Below, in pieces: positions 17,356-24,958 of a stretch of 44,725 nucleotides of DNA. How positions within the stretch are numbered: the first letter of the stretch is position 1; the number at the start of each line of letters is the position of its first letter. The notes beneath the pieces were generated by a model, which was not told the origin of the DNA, made no database searches, and saw only the letters and a list, made by a program, of their open reading frames with translations. The stretch covers positions 1-44,725 of the forward strand of contig CAIJPN010000173.1 of assembly GCA_903822545.1 (NCBI GenBank). The letters are read 5' to 3'. The position numbers were made by a program, and so were the translations under genes. This DNA comes from an uncultured Anaerolineae bacterium (GTDB lineage: Bacteria > Chloroflexota > Anaerolineae > Anaerolineales > Villigracilaceae).

Positions 17356-18051
17356 ATGTCACCCCGCCCACGTAGAGATAAACAACAGAGCAATTTGCAG
17401 GAAGCCATCAAAGATACCGCCTGGAAGCAGATTGCCGAAACCGGAGCCGCCACCCTCAGCTTACGCGCGATTGCCCGCGAACTGGGCATCACCGCCCCGG
17501 CGATTTACAACTATTTCCCCGACCGCGATGCGTTGGTGACGGCCTTGATTATCGAGGCCTACACATCCTTTGGCGATTCGCAGCTTGAAGCGCGGGATGC
17601 CATCCCCGCGGAGAATCTGACCGGGCGGATGCTCGCCATCGGGATGGCGTACCGCGCCTGGGCGTTGACCCACCCGCAGCGTTACCAGCTCATCTTTGGC
17701 ACACCGCTGCCTGGCTATGTTGCCCCGGTTGAGCAGGTGCTGCCCTCGGCGGCGCGTTCGCTCAGTGCCCTCGTCAGCGTGGTGGATGAAATTCGCAAAG
17801 CCGGAAGGCTCAACGCGCCAGATTTTCCCGAAGTCAAGGATGAGTACAAGTTTGGCTTTGAAATGTGGCAAAAGTTCGGCGGGAATTATGACCTGTTGAG
17901 CCTCTCAGTCGCCACCCTGATCTGGGCGCGGGTGCATGGCCTGGTCTCGCTCGAAATTTCCCACAACCTGCCTCCCTTCGGTGCGAATGGGGATGGGCTG
18001 TACCTGTATGAGATGCTGGCGGTGGAAAAACAGTTTGTGAAACCGTCGTAG
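17356..18051 (+). CDS. TetR/AcrR family transcriptional regulator with WHG-type C-terminal domain
   Basis: 231 residues from the ATG at 17356 (GGAGA site upstream). The N-terminal helix-turn-helix is clear: LSLRAIARELGITAPAIYNY followed by FPDRDALVTALI. The C-terminal ligand-binding half has the AYRAWALTHPQRYQLIFGTP pattern of the WHG subfamily. It probably represses itself and the divergent MFS gene through the inverted repeat between them, and may control the downstream flavoprotein/MBL/epimerase genes by readthrough. The stop codon lies inside a GTAGGGGCG half-repeat. Confidence 0.92.
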   Translation: MSPRPRRDKQQSNLQEAIKDTAWKQIAETGAATLSLRAIARELGITAPAIYNYFPDRDALVTALIIEAYTSFGDSQLEARDAIPAENLTGRMLAIGMAYRAWALTHPQRYQLIFGTPLPGYVAPVEQVLPSAARSLSALVSVVDEIRKAGRLNAPDFPEVKDEYKFGFEMWQKFGGNYDLLSLSVATLIWARVHGLVSLEISHNLPPFGANGDGLYLYEMLAVEKQFVKPS

Positions 18052-18140
18052 GGGCGACCCGCCCGGCGCAAAGGATGAGATTTCTGGCAAGTGTTGTTGG
18101 CATAACAAGCATCAGGCTGGCCTTGACGGGGCGCCCCTGC
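18048..18140. repeat. Interrupted inverted repeat in the tetR-flavoprotein gap
   Basis: GTAGGGGCG (18048-18056) and CGCCCCTGC (18132-18140, one mismatch) bracket a GC-rich, non-coding ~75-base segment. The arm sequence recurs in the dnaK terminator. It looks like a dispersed repeat that has overrun the tetR stop codon. Confidence 0.45.
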
Positions 18141-18159
18141 CACGTAGAAGGAGAAAATT

Positions 18160-19321
18160 ATGAAAGCGGTCATTTTGGATGGTTCACACATAAACGATAT
18201 TACCGGCGGGCGAGTCAAAGCCGCGCTGGTGGAGCAACTGGCCGCCCAGGGCTGGGAAATCAACGACCTGGCGCTGCGCGACAAGAAAATCGGCAACTGC
18301 GCCGGGGATTTTTTCTGCTGGATTCGCAACCCCGGCGTCTGCAACACCGACGACGACAACCGTGAGATCGCCGCTGCTGTCGTCAACAGCGATTTGATGA
18401 TTTATCTGACCGCGGTCACGTTCGGCGGCTATTCCTCCGCGCTGAAACGGGCGGTTGACCACCAGATCCAGAACATCGCGCCGTTTTTTGCAAAGGTCAA
18501 CGGCGAGACGCATCACGCGCCGCGCTATCAGAAGTATCCCAACTTCCTGGCGATTGGCTGGCAGGAACAGGCCGACGCCCAGTCTGAAGCGGTTTTCCGG
18601 CACCTGGCCTGGCGCAATGCCCTGAATTTTTACGCCAAAAGCGCGGTGACGGGCATGGTTTTGGCAAGCCAAACTGACGGGGAGATCAAGGCCTCGGTGC
18701 AGGGCTGGCTGAAGGGCGTTGATAACGGGATCAAGACGCAGGCAGTGAAGTTGCCCGAAATCGGCCAGAAAATTTCCGGGTCGCCCGAAATCCGGCGCGC
18801 CGTGCTGCTGGTCGGCAGTCCACGCACCAAAAAGAGCACATCCCATTCGCTCGGCGGCTATTTGTTTGATAAGTTAGGCGCGCAGAACATCCAGACCGAG
18901 ACGATTTTCCTGCATACCACCCTGCGTTCGCCCGAAAAGTCGCAAAAAATGATGGACGCCATCGATGCAGCAGATTTGGTGCTGCTGGCTTTCCCGCTCT
19001 ATGTGGATTCGCTGCCCGCGCCGGTGATGGATGCCCTCGAGCGCACCGGGCTGGAGCATCTACCCGGAAGGCGAGGGACTTGTGCACGGCACGCCACTGA
19101 ACGAGATGGACGGGCGCGCCATCCCGCTCAAAAAGGCTCTCGACCTGTCGGCGGAGGCGCTGGTACAGGGCGAGGCCATTCCGCAGGCGGCGCGCGACCT
19201 GCTGGCGAAACCCTTCATCCCTGGCTGGCTCTACCGTCTGATGGGCGGTTTCGGCTGGAAGCAGCAAGCCAAAGAATATGGCGCGAAAAAGCGCCTGGAT
19301 GCGCGTCCCTACCGCCCCTGA
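18160..19321 (+). pseudogene. Broken flavodoxin-fold NAD(P)H/FMN oxidoreductase gene (tandem domains, frameshift and probable internal deletion)
   Basis: The first ~300 codons from 18160 read as two flavodoxin-like (NADPH-dependent FMN reductase) domains: MKAVILDGSHINDITGG with a Cys-containing CWIRNPGVC loop, then RRAVLLVGSPRTKKSTSHS with DLVLLAFPLYVDSLPAPVMD. At about 19045-19060 the frame breaks. The original frame continues as Arg/Gly/Ala-rich nonsense that runs into the next gene (to 19416), while the sensible sequence (YPEGEGLVHGTPLNEMDGRA to RPYRP) continues in another frame to 19321. The middle of the second domain, expected between these parts, seems absent, so I infer a deletion as well as a shift. 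An AAGGAG precedes the start. Either a decayed gene or an assembly error. Confidence 0.7.
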
Positions 19322-19339
19322 TTTCGCATGGGAGAACTT

Positions 19340-20029
19340 ATGACCGAAATCATCCAGCTCAAACTCTCGGCTTCCAATGCCTACCTGGTCAAGGGACGCA
19401 AAACCATCCTGGTTGATAGCGGTTCGCCGCGCGAAGGGACGAAAATCTTGCGCGGACTGGCGCGCCTGGGCATCCACCCCAAAGATTTCAGCCTGATCCT
19501 GCACACCCACGCACATTTTGACCATGCTGGGAGCACTCTGCAACTCAAACGCTGGATCAGCGTCCCAACTGCCATCCATGCGGCGGACGCGGCTATGCTG
19601 GCGAGTGGGCGGCTCGAAAAACCCCTGACCGCCATCACGCTGGAAGGCAAACTGATGAAACCTTTCCTGGGCGGCATCGCTTTTTCGCCCGTCAAAGCGG
19701 ACCTGGTCATCCAGGATGAAATCTCGCTCAAGGAGTTTGGTATCGATGGCAAGGTGATTTTCACCCCGGGGCATACTGCCGGGTCGATTTCGGTGCTGCT
19801 CAATGATGGGCAGGCCATCGTCGGCGACCTGCTGGGCGGTGGCAGCGTGGGTGGGAACCTGTTCCCCTCCAGGCCGCATTACCACTACTTCGCTGACGAC
19901 CTTGAGCAGGTGCGCACGAGCATCAAAAAAATCATCGGTTTGAAAGCCAAAAAACTGTACGTCGGTCACGGCGGGCCGCTGGAGGTTGAAACGGTGAAAG
20001 CGTATTTCGAGAAGGATATTCAGTTTTAG
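19340..20029 (+). CDS. Metallo-beta-lactamase fold hydrolase
   Basis: 229 residues from the ATG at 19340, chosen because GGAG lies five bases before it; an ATG at 19328 is less likely. The di-metal motif is complete: His57-x-His59-x-Asp61-His62 (HTHAHFDHAG), a later His in FTPGHTAGS, the bridging Asp in AIVGDLLGGG, and the final His in YVGHGGP. It belongs to the glyoxalase-II-like MBL group, hydrolysing thioesters or other small substrates; which one is not evident. It is in a tight series after the broken flavoprotein gene and 8 bases before the next gene. Confidence 0.9.
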   Translation: MTEIIQLKLSASNAYLVKGRKTILVDSGSPREGTKILRGLARLGIHPKDFSLILHTHAHFDHAGSTLQLKRWISVPTAIHAADAAMLASGRLEKPLTAITLEGKLMKPFLGGIAFSPVKADLVIQDEISLKEFGIDGKVIFTPGHTAGSISVLLNDGQAIVGDLLGGGSVGGNLFPSRPHYHYFADDLEQVRTSIKKIIGLKAKKLYVGHGGPLEVETVKAYFEKDIQF

Positions 20030-20037
20030 GAGAACGA

Positions 20038-20985
20038 ATGGAAAAAGAACTTCACGTAGTTTTTGGAACCGGCCCGTTGGGCAAATATACTGCACGCGAA
20101 CTGGTGCGGCTCGGCAAAACTGTCCGCATGGTTAACCGTTCGGGCAAAACAGACGACCTGCCCGCCGGGGTGGAAATCGTCGCGGGTGATGCTTACGATG
20201 CGGCGAAAAATATCGAGCTGACGAAAGGCGCAGCCGCCATCTACCAGTGTGCCCAGCCGCATTACTACGAGTGGCCCGAAAAATTCCCGCCGCTCCAGCG
20301 CGCCATCCTGGAAGCGGCGGCAGCCAACGGTGCGAAATTTATCGTTGGCGATAACCTGTACATGTACGGCGACCCCAAAGGCCAACCCCTCCGCGAGGAT
20401 TCGCCCATCCAGCCGCACACGCGCAAGGGCAAAACCCGCGCCGCGATGGCCCAGGAAGTGCTGGATGCCCACAAAGCGGGCAAAATCCGCGCTGCGATTG
20501 GCCGCGCCAGCGACTTTTTTGGCCCCGGCTATGATGTTTTCAACGACCTGGTCATCCGCCCGGCGCTGGCGGGGAAGGCGGTTAACGTGCTGGGACGCAC
20601 CGACCAGCCCCACACCTTCACCTACATCGCGGATTTTGGCAAACTGCTGGCCACTCTCGGCACCCGCGAGGAGGCTCTCGGCCAGGTCTGGTTCACGCCC
20701 AGCGCTCCCGCCATCACCCAGGCCGAACTGGTCAAACTGCTCGAGGCCGAGGTGGGTCACCCGGTCAAGACAATGGCCGCAGGCGCAATCATGACCCGCA
20801 TCCTGGGGCTGTTCAACAAAGAAATGGCCGAAATGCCAGAGATGATGTATGAATGGAACGCGCCGTTCATCATGGACTCATCCAAAGCTGAAAAAGCCTT
20901 CGGCTGGCAGGCTGCTCCGCTGAAGCAAACGCTTATGGAGACGGTGGCGTGGTGCAAAACGACCGGGAAGTCACCAATCTATTAG
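20038..20985 (+). CDS. NAD(P)-dependent epimerase/dehydratase family protein (extended SDR-like)
   Basis: 315 residues. A Rossmann fold begins at once with the dinucleotide-binding GTGPLG (Gly10-x-Gly12-x-x-Gly15) and an Arg at the end of strand 2 (VRMVNRSGK), which favours NADP. AAAIYQCAQP matches strand 4. The usual YxxxK catalytic pair is not obvious: the region reads VGDNLYMYGDPKG, as in atypical SDR relatives. AAIGRASDFFGPG is the conserved post-catalytic segment. RBS AGGAGA precedes the ATG. It is the last gene of the tetR-flavoprotein-MBL series; the substrate is unknown. Confidence 0.83.
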   Translation: MEKELHVVFGTGPLGKYTARELVRLGKTVRMVNRSGKTDDLPAGVEIVAGDAYDAAKNIELTKGAAAIYQCAQPHYYEWPEKFPPLQRAILEAAAANGAKFIVGDNLYMYGDPKGQPLREDSPIQPHTRKGKTRAAMAQEVLDAHKAGKIRAAIGRASDFFGPGYDVFNDLVIRPALAGKAVNVLGRTDQPHTFTYIADFGKLLATLGTREEALGQVWFTPSAPAITQAELVKLLEAEVGHPVKTMAAGAIMTRILGLFNKEMAEMPEMMYEWNAPFIMDSSKAEKAFGWQAAPLKQTLMETVAWCKTTGKSPIY

Positions 20986-21004
20986 AAAACGGTCAGAAAT
21001 TCTC

Positions 21005-21017
21005 GACATAGCTTGTC
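21005..21017. repeat. Short palindromic element GACATAGCTTGTC, copy 2
   Basis: Identical in all 13 bases to 9137-9149. Here the arms extend to CGACA/TGTCG, and the right arm forms the -35 box of the FmdB-like gene promoter. Confidence 0.5.
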
Positions 21018-21041
21018 GCATATCTAAAACGAGGCTATAAT
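21013..21041 (+). promoter_or_regulatory. Predicted promoter of the FmdB-like gene
   Basis: TTGTCG (21013-21018), 17-base spacer, consensus TATAAT (21036-21041), 30 bases before the start codon. Confidence 0.65.
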
Positions 21042-21070
21042 CCTTTCGCTATATTGAAAGAGAGGAAGAA

Positions 21071-21370
21071 ATGCCTGTTTATACCTATCGATGTGAAAGC
21101 TGTGGCATCCAATTTGAGCGACAGCAATCCTTCAAAGATGAGCCGTTGAAGCGCTGCCCGGAATGCAGTAAGAACAGTCTGCGCAAGGTCATTACCCCGG
21201 CTGGAATCATCTTTAAGGGGTCTGGCTGGTATGCCACTGATCATAAATCTCCTTCCGGGGTGAGCCGGTCTACGAAAACCGAGACCAAAGATACGGCGGC
21301 GGCTCCATCTGTCAGCAGCCCAGATGCGGGTGCAACCAAGCCCCCCAGCGCAGCCCCTGCCAGCGAGTAA
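21071..21370 (+). CDS. FmdB-type putative regulatory zinc-ribbon protein
   Basis: 99 residues. The N-terminus MPVYTYRCESCGIQFE is the FmdB family signature, with Cys8/Cys11 and Cys29/Cys32 making one zinc ribbon, then ITPAGIIFKGSGWYATDH, also family-typical. The tail is Ser/Ala/Pro-rich and probably disordered. The family name comes from a formamide-amidase operon regulator, but most members have no tested function. Independent unit with its own promoter and terminator. Confidence 0.93.
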   Translation: MPVYTYRCESCGIQFERQQSFKDEPLKRCPECSKNSLRKVITPAGIIFKGSGWYATDHKSPSGVSRSTKTETKDTAAAPSVSSPDAGATKPPSAAPASE

Positions 21371-21390
21371 AAATCCCCAATTTCCTATAA

Positions 21391-21417
21391 AAAGCGATCC
21401 TTTTGGATCGCTTTTTT
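21391..21417 (+). terminator. Rho-independent terminator after the FmdB-like gene
   Basis: AAAGCGATCC (21391-21400) pairs perfectly with GGATCGCTTT (21405-21414) around TTTT; the T run continues. Confidence 0.85.
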
Positions 21418-21472
21418 GTTTGCGAGGGCCCCTGGCCCTTCCGCAAGTAGGAAAGACTCCAGGAATTGCCTC

Positions 21473-21500
21473 TTGACATTTTAATCCGAAAGAATAAAAT
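21473..21500 (+). promoter_or_regulatory. Predicted promoter of the TetR-ABC export operon
   Basis: Consensus TTGACA (21473-21478), 16-base spacer, TAAAAT (21495-21500). The transcription start would fall in the palindrome at 21505-21518. Confidence 0.7.
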
Positions 21501-21504
21501 AAAA

Positions 21505-21518
21505 AACGAACGTTCGTT
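21505..21518. promoter_or_regulatory. Palindromic operator AACGAACGTTCGTT
   Basis: A perfect 14-base palindrome sits directly after the -10 box and 10 bases before the tetR start codon. Its position predicts autorepression of the operon by the TetR protein. Confidence 0.7.
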
Positions 21519-21527
21519 CATTTAATT

Positions 21528-22151
21528 ATGATGACAAACGACACTACACTTCCCAAAGGTGAACGCACTCGCCAGGCTATCATTGATGCCTCGTACCGCC
21601 TGTTCCTGGATCAGGGTTACAGTGCCACCTCCATGCGCCAGATCGCCGAGGGCGCCGGGGTGGCGCTGGGTGGCATTTATAACCATTTTGGCAGCAAGGA
21701 TGAGATTTTCCAGGCCTTGATCATCAACAAGCATCCTTATATGCAGATCTTCCCGCTGCTGCTGCGGGTTCCGGGTGACACAGCCGAGGAGTTTGTGCGC
21801 AACAGCGCCCCGCTTATCCAGGATGAGCTTGGTCATCACCCCGAATTTATGAAGTTGATGTTCATCGAAATCGTGGAGTTCGGCGGCAGCCATTTTCCCA
21901 AGCTGGTTGAGCGGATTTATCCCCAGGCGTTGCCCTTGCTCCAGCGATTTTCGGCTGAACAAAGTGGCGTGCGTTCCATGCCGCTGCCGGTGATCCTGCG
22001 CACGTTTATGGGCAGTATCATTGCCTTTTACGTCACCGGCCTCCTGATGAACGATGCCAGCCTGCCCACCGAGATGCGTAATACCACCCTGGCCGATTTT
22101 TTGGATATTTACCTGCACGGCATCCTTGAAAGTCAGAAGGCTGAAGGCTGA
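21528..22151 (+). CDS. TetR/AcrR family transcriptional regulator of an ABC export operon
   Basis: 207 residues. The helix-turn-helix domain is typical (GERTRQAIIDASYRLFLDQG, MRQIAEGAGVALGGIYNHFG, SKDEIFQALI). The C-terminal ligand domain has no name I can assign. The ATGs at 21528 and 21531 are both possible starts and no clear Shine-Dalgarno is present; the leader is very short. It is followed after 50 bases by the ABC-2 permease. A TetR gene leading a HlyD/ATPase/permease operon parallels the cecR-ybhGFSR arrangement of E. coli, so drug or lipid export control is a fair inference. Confidence 0.92.
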   Translation: MMTNDTTLPKGERTRQAIIDASYRLFLDQGYSATSMRQIAEGAGVALGGIYNHFGSKDEIFQALIINKHPYMQIFPLLLRVPGDTAEEFVRNSAPLIQDELGHHPEFMKLMFIEIVEFGGSHFPKLVERIYPQALPLLQRFSAEQSGVRSMPLPVILRTFMGSIIAFYVTGLLMNDASLPTEMRNTTLADFLDIYLHGILESQKAEG

Positions 22152-22201
22152 AGGCTGGACTTTTCACCCCCTGATTTCATAATTTATCCCGTTGGAGTGC
22201 T

Positions 22202-23329
22202 ATGAACTCTCGCCTGATTTCCATCATCCGCAAAGAATTTATCCAGATTGCGCGCGACAAGCGTACACTGATGCTGATCCTGATCATCCCGATCATGCAG
22301 CTTTTCTTGCTGGGCTATGCCGCCACCAATGATGTGCGCAACGTGCCATTGGCGGTTTATGACCAAAGCCGCAGCAGCGAAGCGCGCGCCCTGCTGGATG
22401 CCTATCGCGCCGCCGACTACTTCAAAATTGCCTACTCGGTTGGGTCAGAAGCCGAACTGCAACAGCTGATTGACCGGGGCGATGCCAAAGCTGGATTAAT
22501 CATCCCGCCGGACTATGCCAGCGCGCTGGCGGCTGGTTCTGCGCAGGTGGCCTTCATCCTGGATGGCTCCGACCCGACAGTGGCTTCCACCGCCCTATCC
22601 GCTGCCCAGCTGATCGGCCAGACGCACGCTACTGGTATCCTGGCTGAAAAAGTTTCCCGCAGTGGGCAAAATCTCAAGCTTCAGCCGCCAGTGGAAGTCC
22701 GCACTACCGTCTGGTACAACCCCGATTTAATCTCATCTTACTTCATGATCCCCGGCGTGATCGGCATGATCCTGTACGCCATCACCGCCATCCTGACCGC
22801 CAGCGCTGTGGTACGTGAGCGCGAGCGCGGGACAATTGAACAACTGATCGTCACCCCCATCCGCTCATGGGAACTGGTGCTTGGCAAAATCCTGCCGTAC
22901 ACCATCCTGGGGCTGTTCGACACCATCGAAGTTTTGCTGGTTGGCCACTGGTGGTTTGGTGTGCCCATTCGCGGCTCGATGATGCTGATCATCCTGCTTT
23001 CGGCACTGTTCCTGCTCTCGGGCCTGGGCATCGGCCTGCTGGCCTCCACCATCGCCAATACCCAGCAGGAAGCCATGCTGACCGTCTGGATGACACTGCT
23101 GCCAAGCATTTTCCTTTCGGGCTTCTTCTTCCCGCTGGATGCCATGCCCAAAGTGCTTTACTATATTTCATACCTGATGCCGCTGCGCTATTACCTGACC
23201 ATCATCCGCGTGCTGCTGCTCAAAGGTGTCGGCATCGAGATGATCTGGAACGATGTCATCGCCCTGACCATTTTTGGTGTGGTCATCATGGGCGCGGCAG
23301 CGCTACGCTTCCGCAAGCGTCTTGATTAA
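22202..23329 (+). CDS. ABC-2 type transporter permease (YhhJ/YbhS/YbhR-like)
   Basis: 375 residues. Residues 1-20 (MNSRLISIIRKEFIQIARDK) are the family's cytoplasmic N-terminal helix, then a membrane segment (TLMLILIIPIMQLFLLGYA). A large extracytoplasmic domain runs to about 175, and five or so membrane segments fill the rest. The conserved RERERGTIEQLIVTPIRSWELVLGKILPY loop before helix 3 contacts the ATPase; QEAMLTVWMTLLPSIFLSGFFFP is also family-typical. It is the only permease in the operon, although related systems often have two, so it may form a homodimer or pair with one encoded elsewhere. Confidence 0.92.
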   Translation: MNSRLISIIRKEFIQIARDKRTLMLILIIPIMQLFLLGYAATNDVRNVPLAVYDQSRSSEARALLDAYRAADYFKIAYSVGSEAELQQLIDRGDAKAGLIIPPDYASALAAGSAQVAFILDGSDPTVASTALSAAQLIGQTHATGILAEKVSRSGQNLKLQPPVEVRTTVWYNPDLISSYFMIPGVIGMILYAITAILTASAVVRERERGTIEQLIVTPIRSWELVLGKILPYTILGLFDTIEVLLVGHWWFGVPIRGSMMLIILLSALFLLSGLGIGLLASTIANTQQEAMLTVWMTLLPSIFLSGFFFPLDAMPKVLYYISYLMPLRYYLTIIRVLLLKGVGIEMIWNDVIALTIFGVVIMGAAALRFRKRLD

Positions 23330-23367
23330 AAACTATCAACTAAAAAATGTGAATTACAGGAGTAAAA

Positions 23368-24726
23368 ATGTCTCACAACCGCCCCCCGCTTCCCGTGATC
23401 GTTATTGTTATCCTGGCAATCATCGCCGGTGCCGTATACTTCTTCTACCCACAGATCATCCCCACCCGCGCTGCCACCACCACCGATACCGGCCTTTCGG
23501 CTTCTGGCACGGTGGAGAGCACCCAGATCAAACTCTCCCCCGAGATTTCCGGCAAACTTGTCAGCGTGAATGTGAATCAAGGCGACAGCGTTAAACAGGG
23601 CGATGTGCTTTTCAGCCTCGACGGAACCCTGCTCAACGCCCAGAAACAATCGGCCCAGGCCGCGCTGGATACCGCTAAAGCATCCATTAACACCGCTGAA
23701 GCTGCCGTTGCCAGCGCCCAGGCGCAGGTTGACCTGGCACTGATCAACGCTCTCAACGAAGAACAGTCCAAACGGCTCGATGACTGGAAAACCAACATCG
23801 CTCCCACCGACTTCAACCAGCCCGCCTGGTATTTTGACAAGACCGACCAGATCAGCGGCCTGCAAGCTGAAATGGACGATGCCAAAGCCGCCCTGGATAA
23901 GGCGGTTGAAAACGTCAAATTCTACGAAGAAAAAGCCACCTCCGGCAGCTTTCTGAGTGCCGAGAATCGCCTGCTTGCGGCCCGCGCAGCCTTCGAAATT
24001 GCCCAAACCATCCTCGACAATACCAACGGCACCGACCAGGAACTGCGCGATGCCGCCCAGACCCGCTTTGATGATGCCAAATCTGAGCTGGACGACGCCC
24101 AGAAGGCTTTCGACGATGCTATGACTACTGATGGCGCTGCTGATGTGCTCCAATCGCGCGCTGAGCATCGGGTTGCCCAGGAACGCTATGACCTGGCCGC
24201 TGACCGCCTGCGCGCCCTGCAAACTGGCGAGCTTTCTCCTAAAGTGGCAGCTGCCCAAAAAGTCCTTGACCAGGCCCAGGCTGCCGCTGACCAGGCCCGC
24301 CAGGCTATCAAACAGGCTGAAGCCAGCCTGGCGCTGATCGACGCCCAACTTGCCAAATTGACCGTTACCGCCCCTGAAGATGGTTCGGTGATCGACCGCA
24401 ACCTCGAACCCGGAGAATTTGCCAGCCCTGGCGCAGTCGTCATCACCCTGGCGCGTGCCAACGACCTGACCATCACTGTCTACATCCCCGAAGACCGCTA
24501 CGGCGAAGTCAGCCTGGGCCAGTCTGTCGATGTGACCGTGGACTCCTTCCCGGGCCAGACCTTCACCGCCACCGTCATCTACATCTCCGACAAAGCCGAA
24601 TTCACCCCGCGCAACGTCCAGACCGTGGAAGGCCGCAAATCTACCGTTTTTGCCATCAAACTGCGTGTGGATGATCCCGAAGCCAAACTCAAGGCTGGCA
24701 TGCCGGCGGATGTTACTTTCCGTTAA
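23368..24726 (+). CDS. HlyD/EmrA-family membrane fusion (adaptor) protein
   Basis: 452 residues. An N-terminal membrane anchor (about 8-28) is followed by the first half of a biotinyl-lipoyl-like hairpin (SASGTVESTQIKLSPEISGKL, VNVNQGDSVKQGDVLFSLDG). A very long Ala/Gln-rich alpha-helical hairpin (about 85-330) follows, then the second lipoyl half (APEDGSVIDRNLEPGEFASPG) and a beta-barrel domain (EVSLGQSVDVTVDSFPGQTF). It resembles YbhG, which joins an inner-membrane ABC exporter to the outside. In a presumably single-membrane bacterium the long hairpin would span the cell wall. An AGGAG site precedes the ATG. Confidence 0.92.
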   Translation: MSHNRPPLPVIVIVILAIIAGAVYFFYPQIIPTRAATTTDTGLSASGTVESTQIKLSPEISGKLVSVNVNQGDSVKQGDVLFSLDGTLLNAQKQSAQAALDTAKASINTAEAAVASAQAQVDLALINALNEEQSKRLDDWKTNIAPTDFNQPAWYFDKTDQISGLQAEMDDAKAALDKAVENVKFYEEKATSGSFLSAENRLLAARAAFEIAQTILDNTNGTDQELRDAAQTRFDDAKSELDDAQKAFDDAMTTDGAADVLQSRAEHRVAQERYDLAADRLRALQTGELSPKVAAAQKVLDQAQAAADQARQAIKQAEASLALIDAQLAKLTVTAPEDGSVIDRNLEPGEFASPGAVVITLARANDLTITVYIPEDRYGEVSLGQSVDVTVDSFPGQTFTATVIYISDKAEFTPRNVQTVEGRKSTVFAIKLRVDDPEAKLKAGMPADVTFR

Positions 24727-24770
24727 TCAGTTTTCCGGTAAACCAGTTGTTCGGTTGACCCGTTAAACCA
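24727..24770. repeat. CCGGTAAACCAGTTG-type repeat after the adaptor gene
   Basis: This stretch is built of short GGTTnnCC/GTTnnCCGG-like units and resembles in word content the segment inserted in the ATPase gene at 25501-25570. The rest of this 232-base gap (to 24958) shows no gene or clear promoter. Confidence 0.45.
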
Positions 24771-24958
24771 AGAATCCGAATGACCTGTCAACTGGGATGA
24801 TAATCTCTTCCGAGATTTTGGACTGAAAGACCAGATTTGTCGTGCAGCCGTTTCTGTGATGAGTAATCCTATCAGTGCCAGTGAATTCCAGAAAGCCCTC
24901 GAGTTATCGAATAAAGTATTATGCTAAATTGTCCGTTTTATTGCTTATCTGGTGTCCC

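Noticed and set aside
19061-19416. Continuation of the flavoprotein frame to 19416 as a real C-terminus
   Set aside because: The residues are Arg/Gly/Ala-rich out-of-frame sequence and overlap the MBL gene start; the sensible C-terminus is in another frame ending at 19321.
18731-20095. 454-codon open frame on the minus strand across the flavoprotein and MBL genes
   Set aside because: It is a shadow of GC-rich sense codons; it crosses a gene boundary and no domain or start signal supports it.
22135-22156. AAGGCTG tandem units at the end of the second tetR gene as a mobile repeat
   Set aside because: Only three short units are present; this is simple local duplication with no wider structure.
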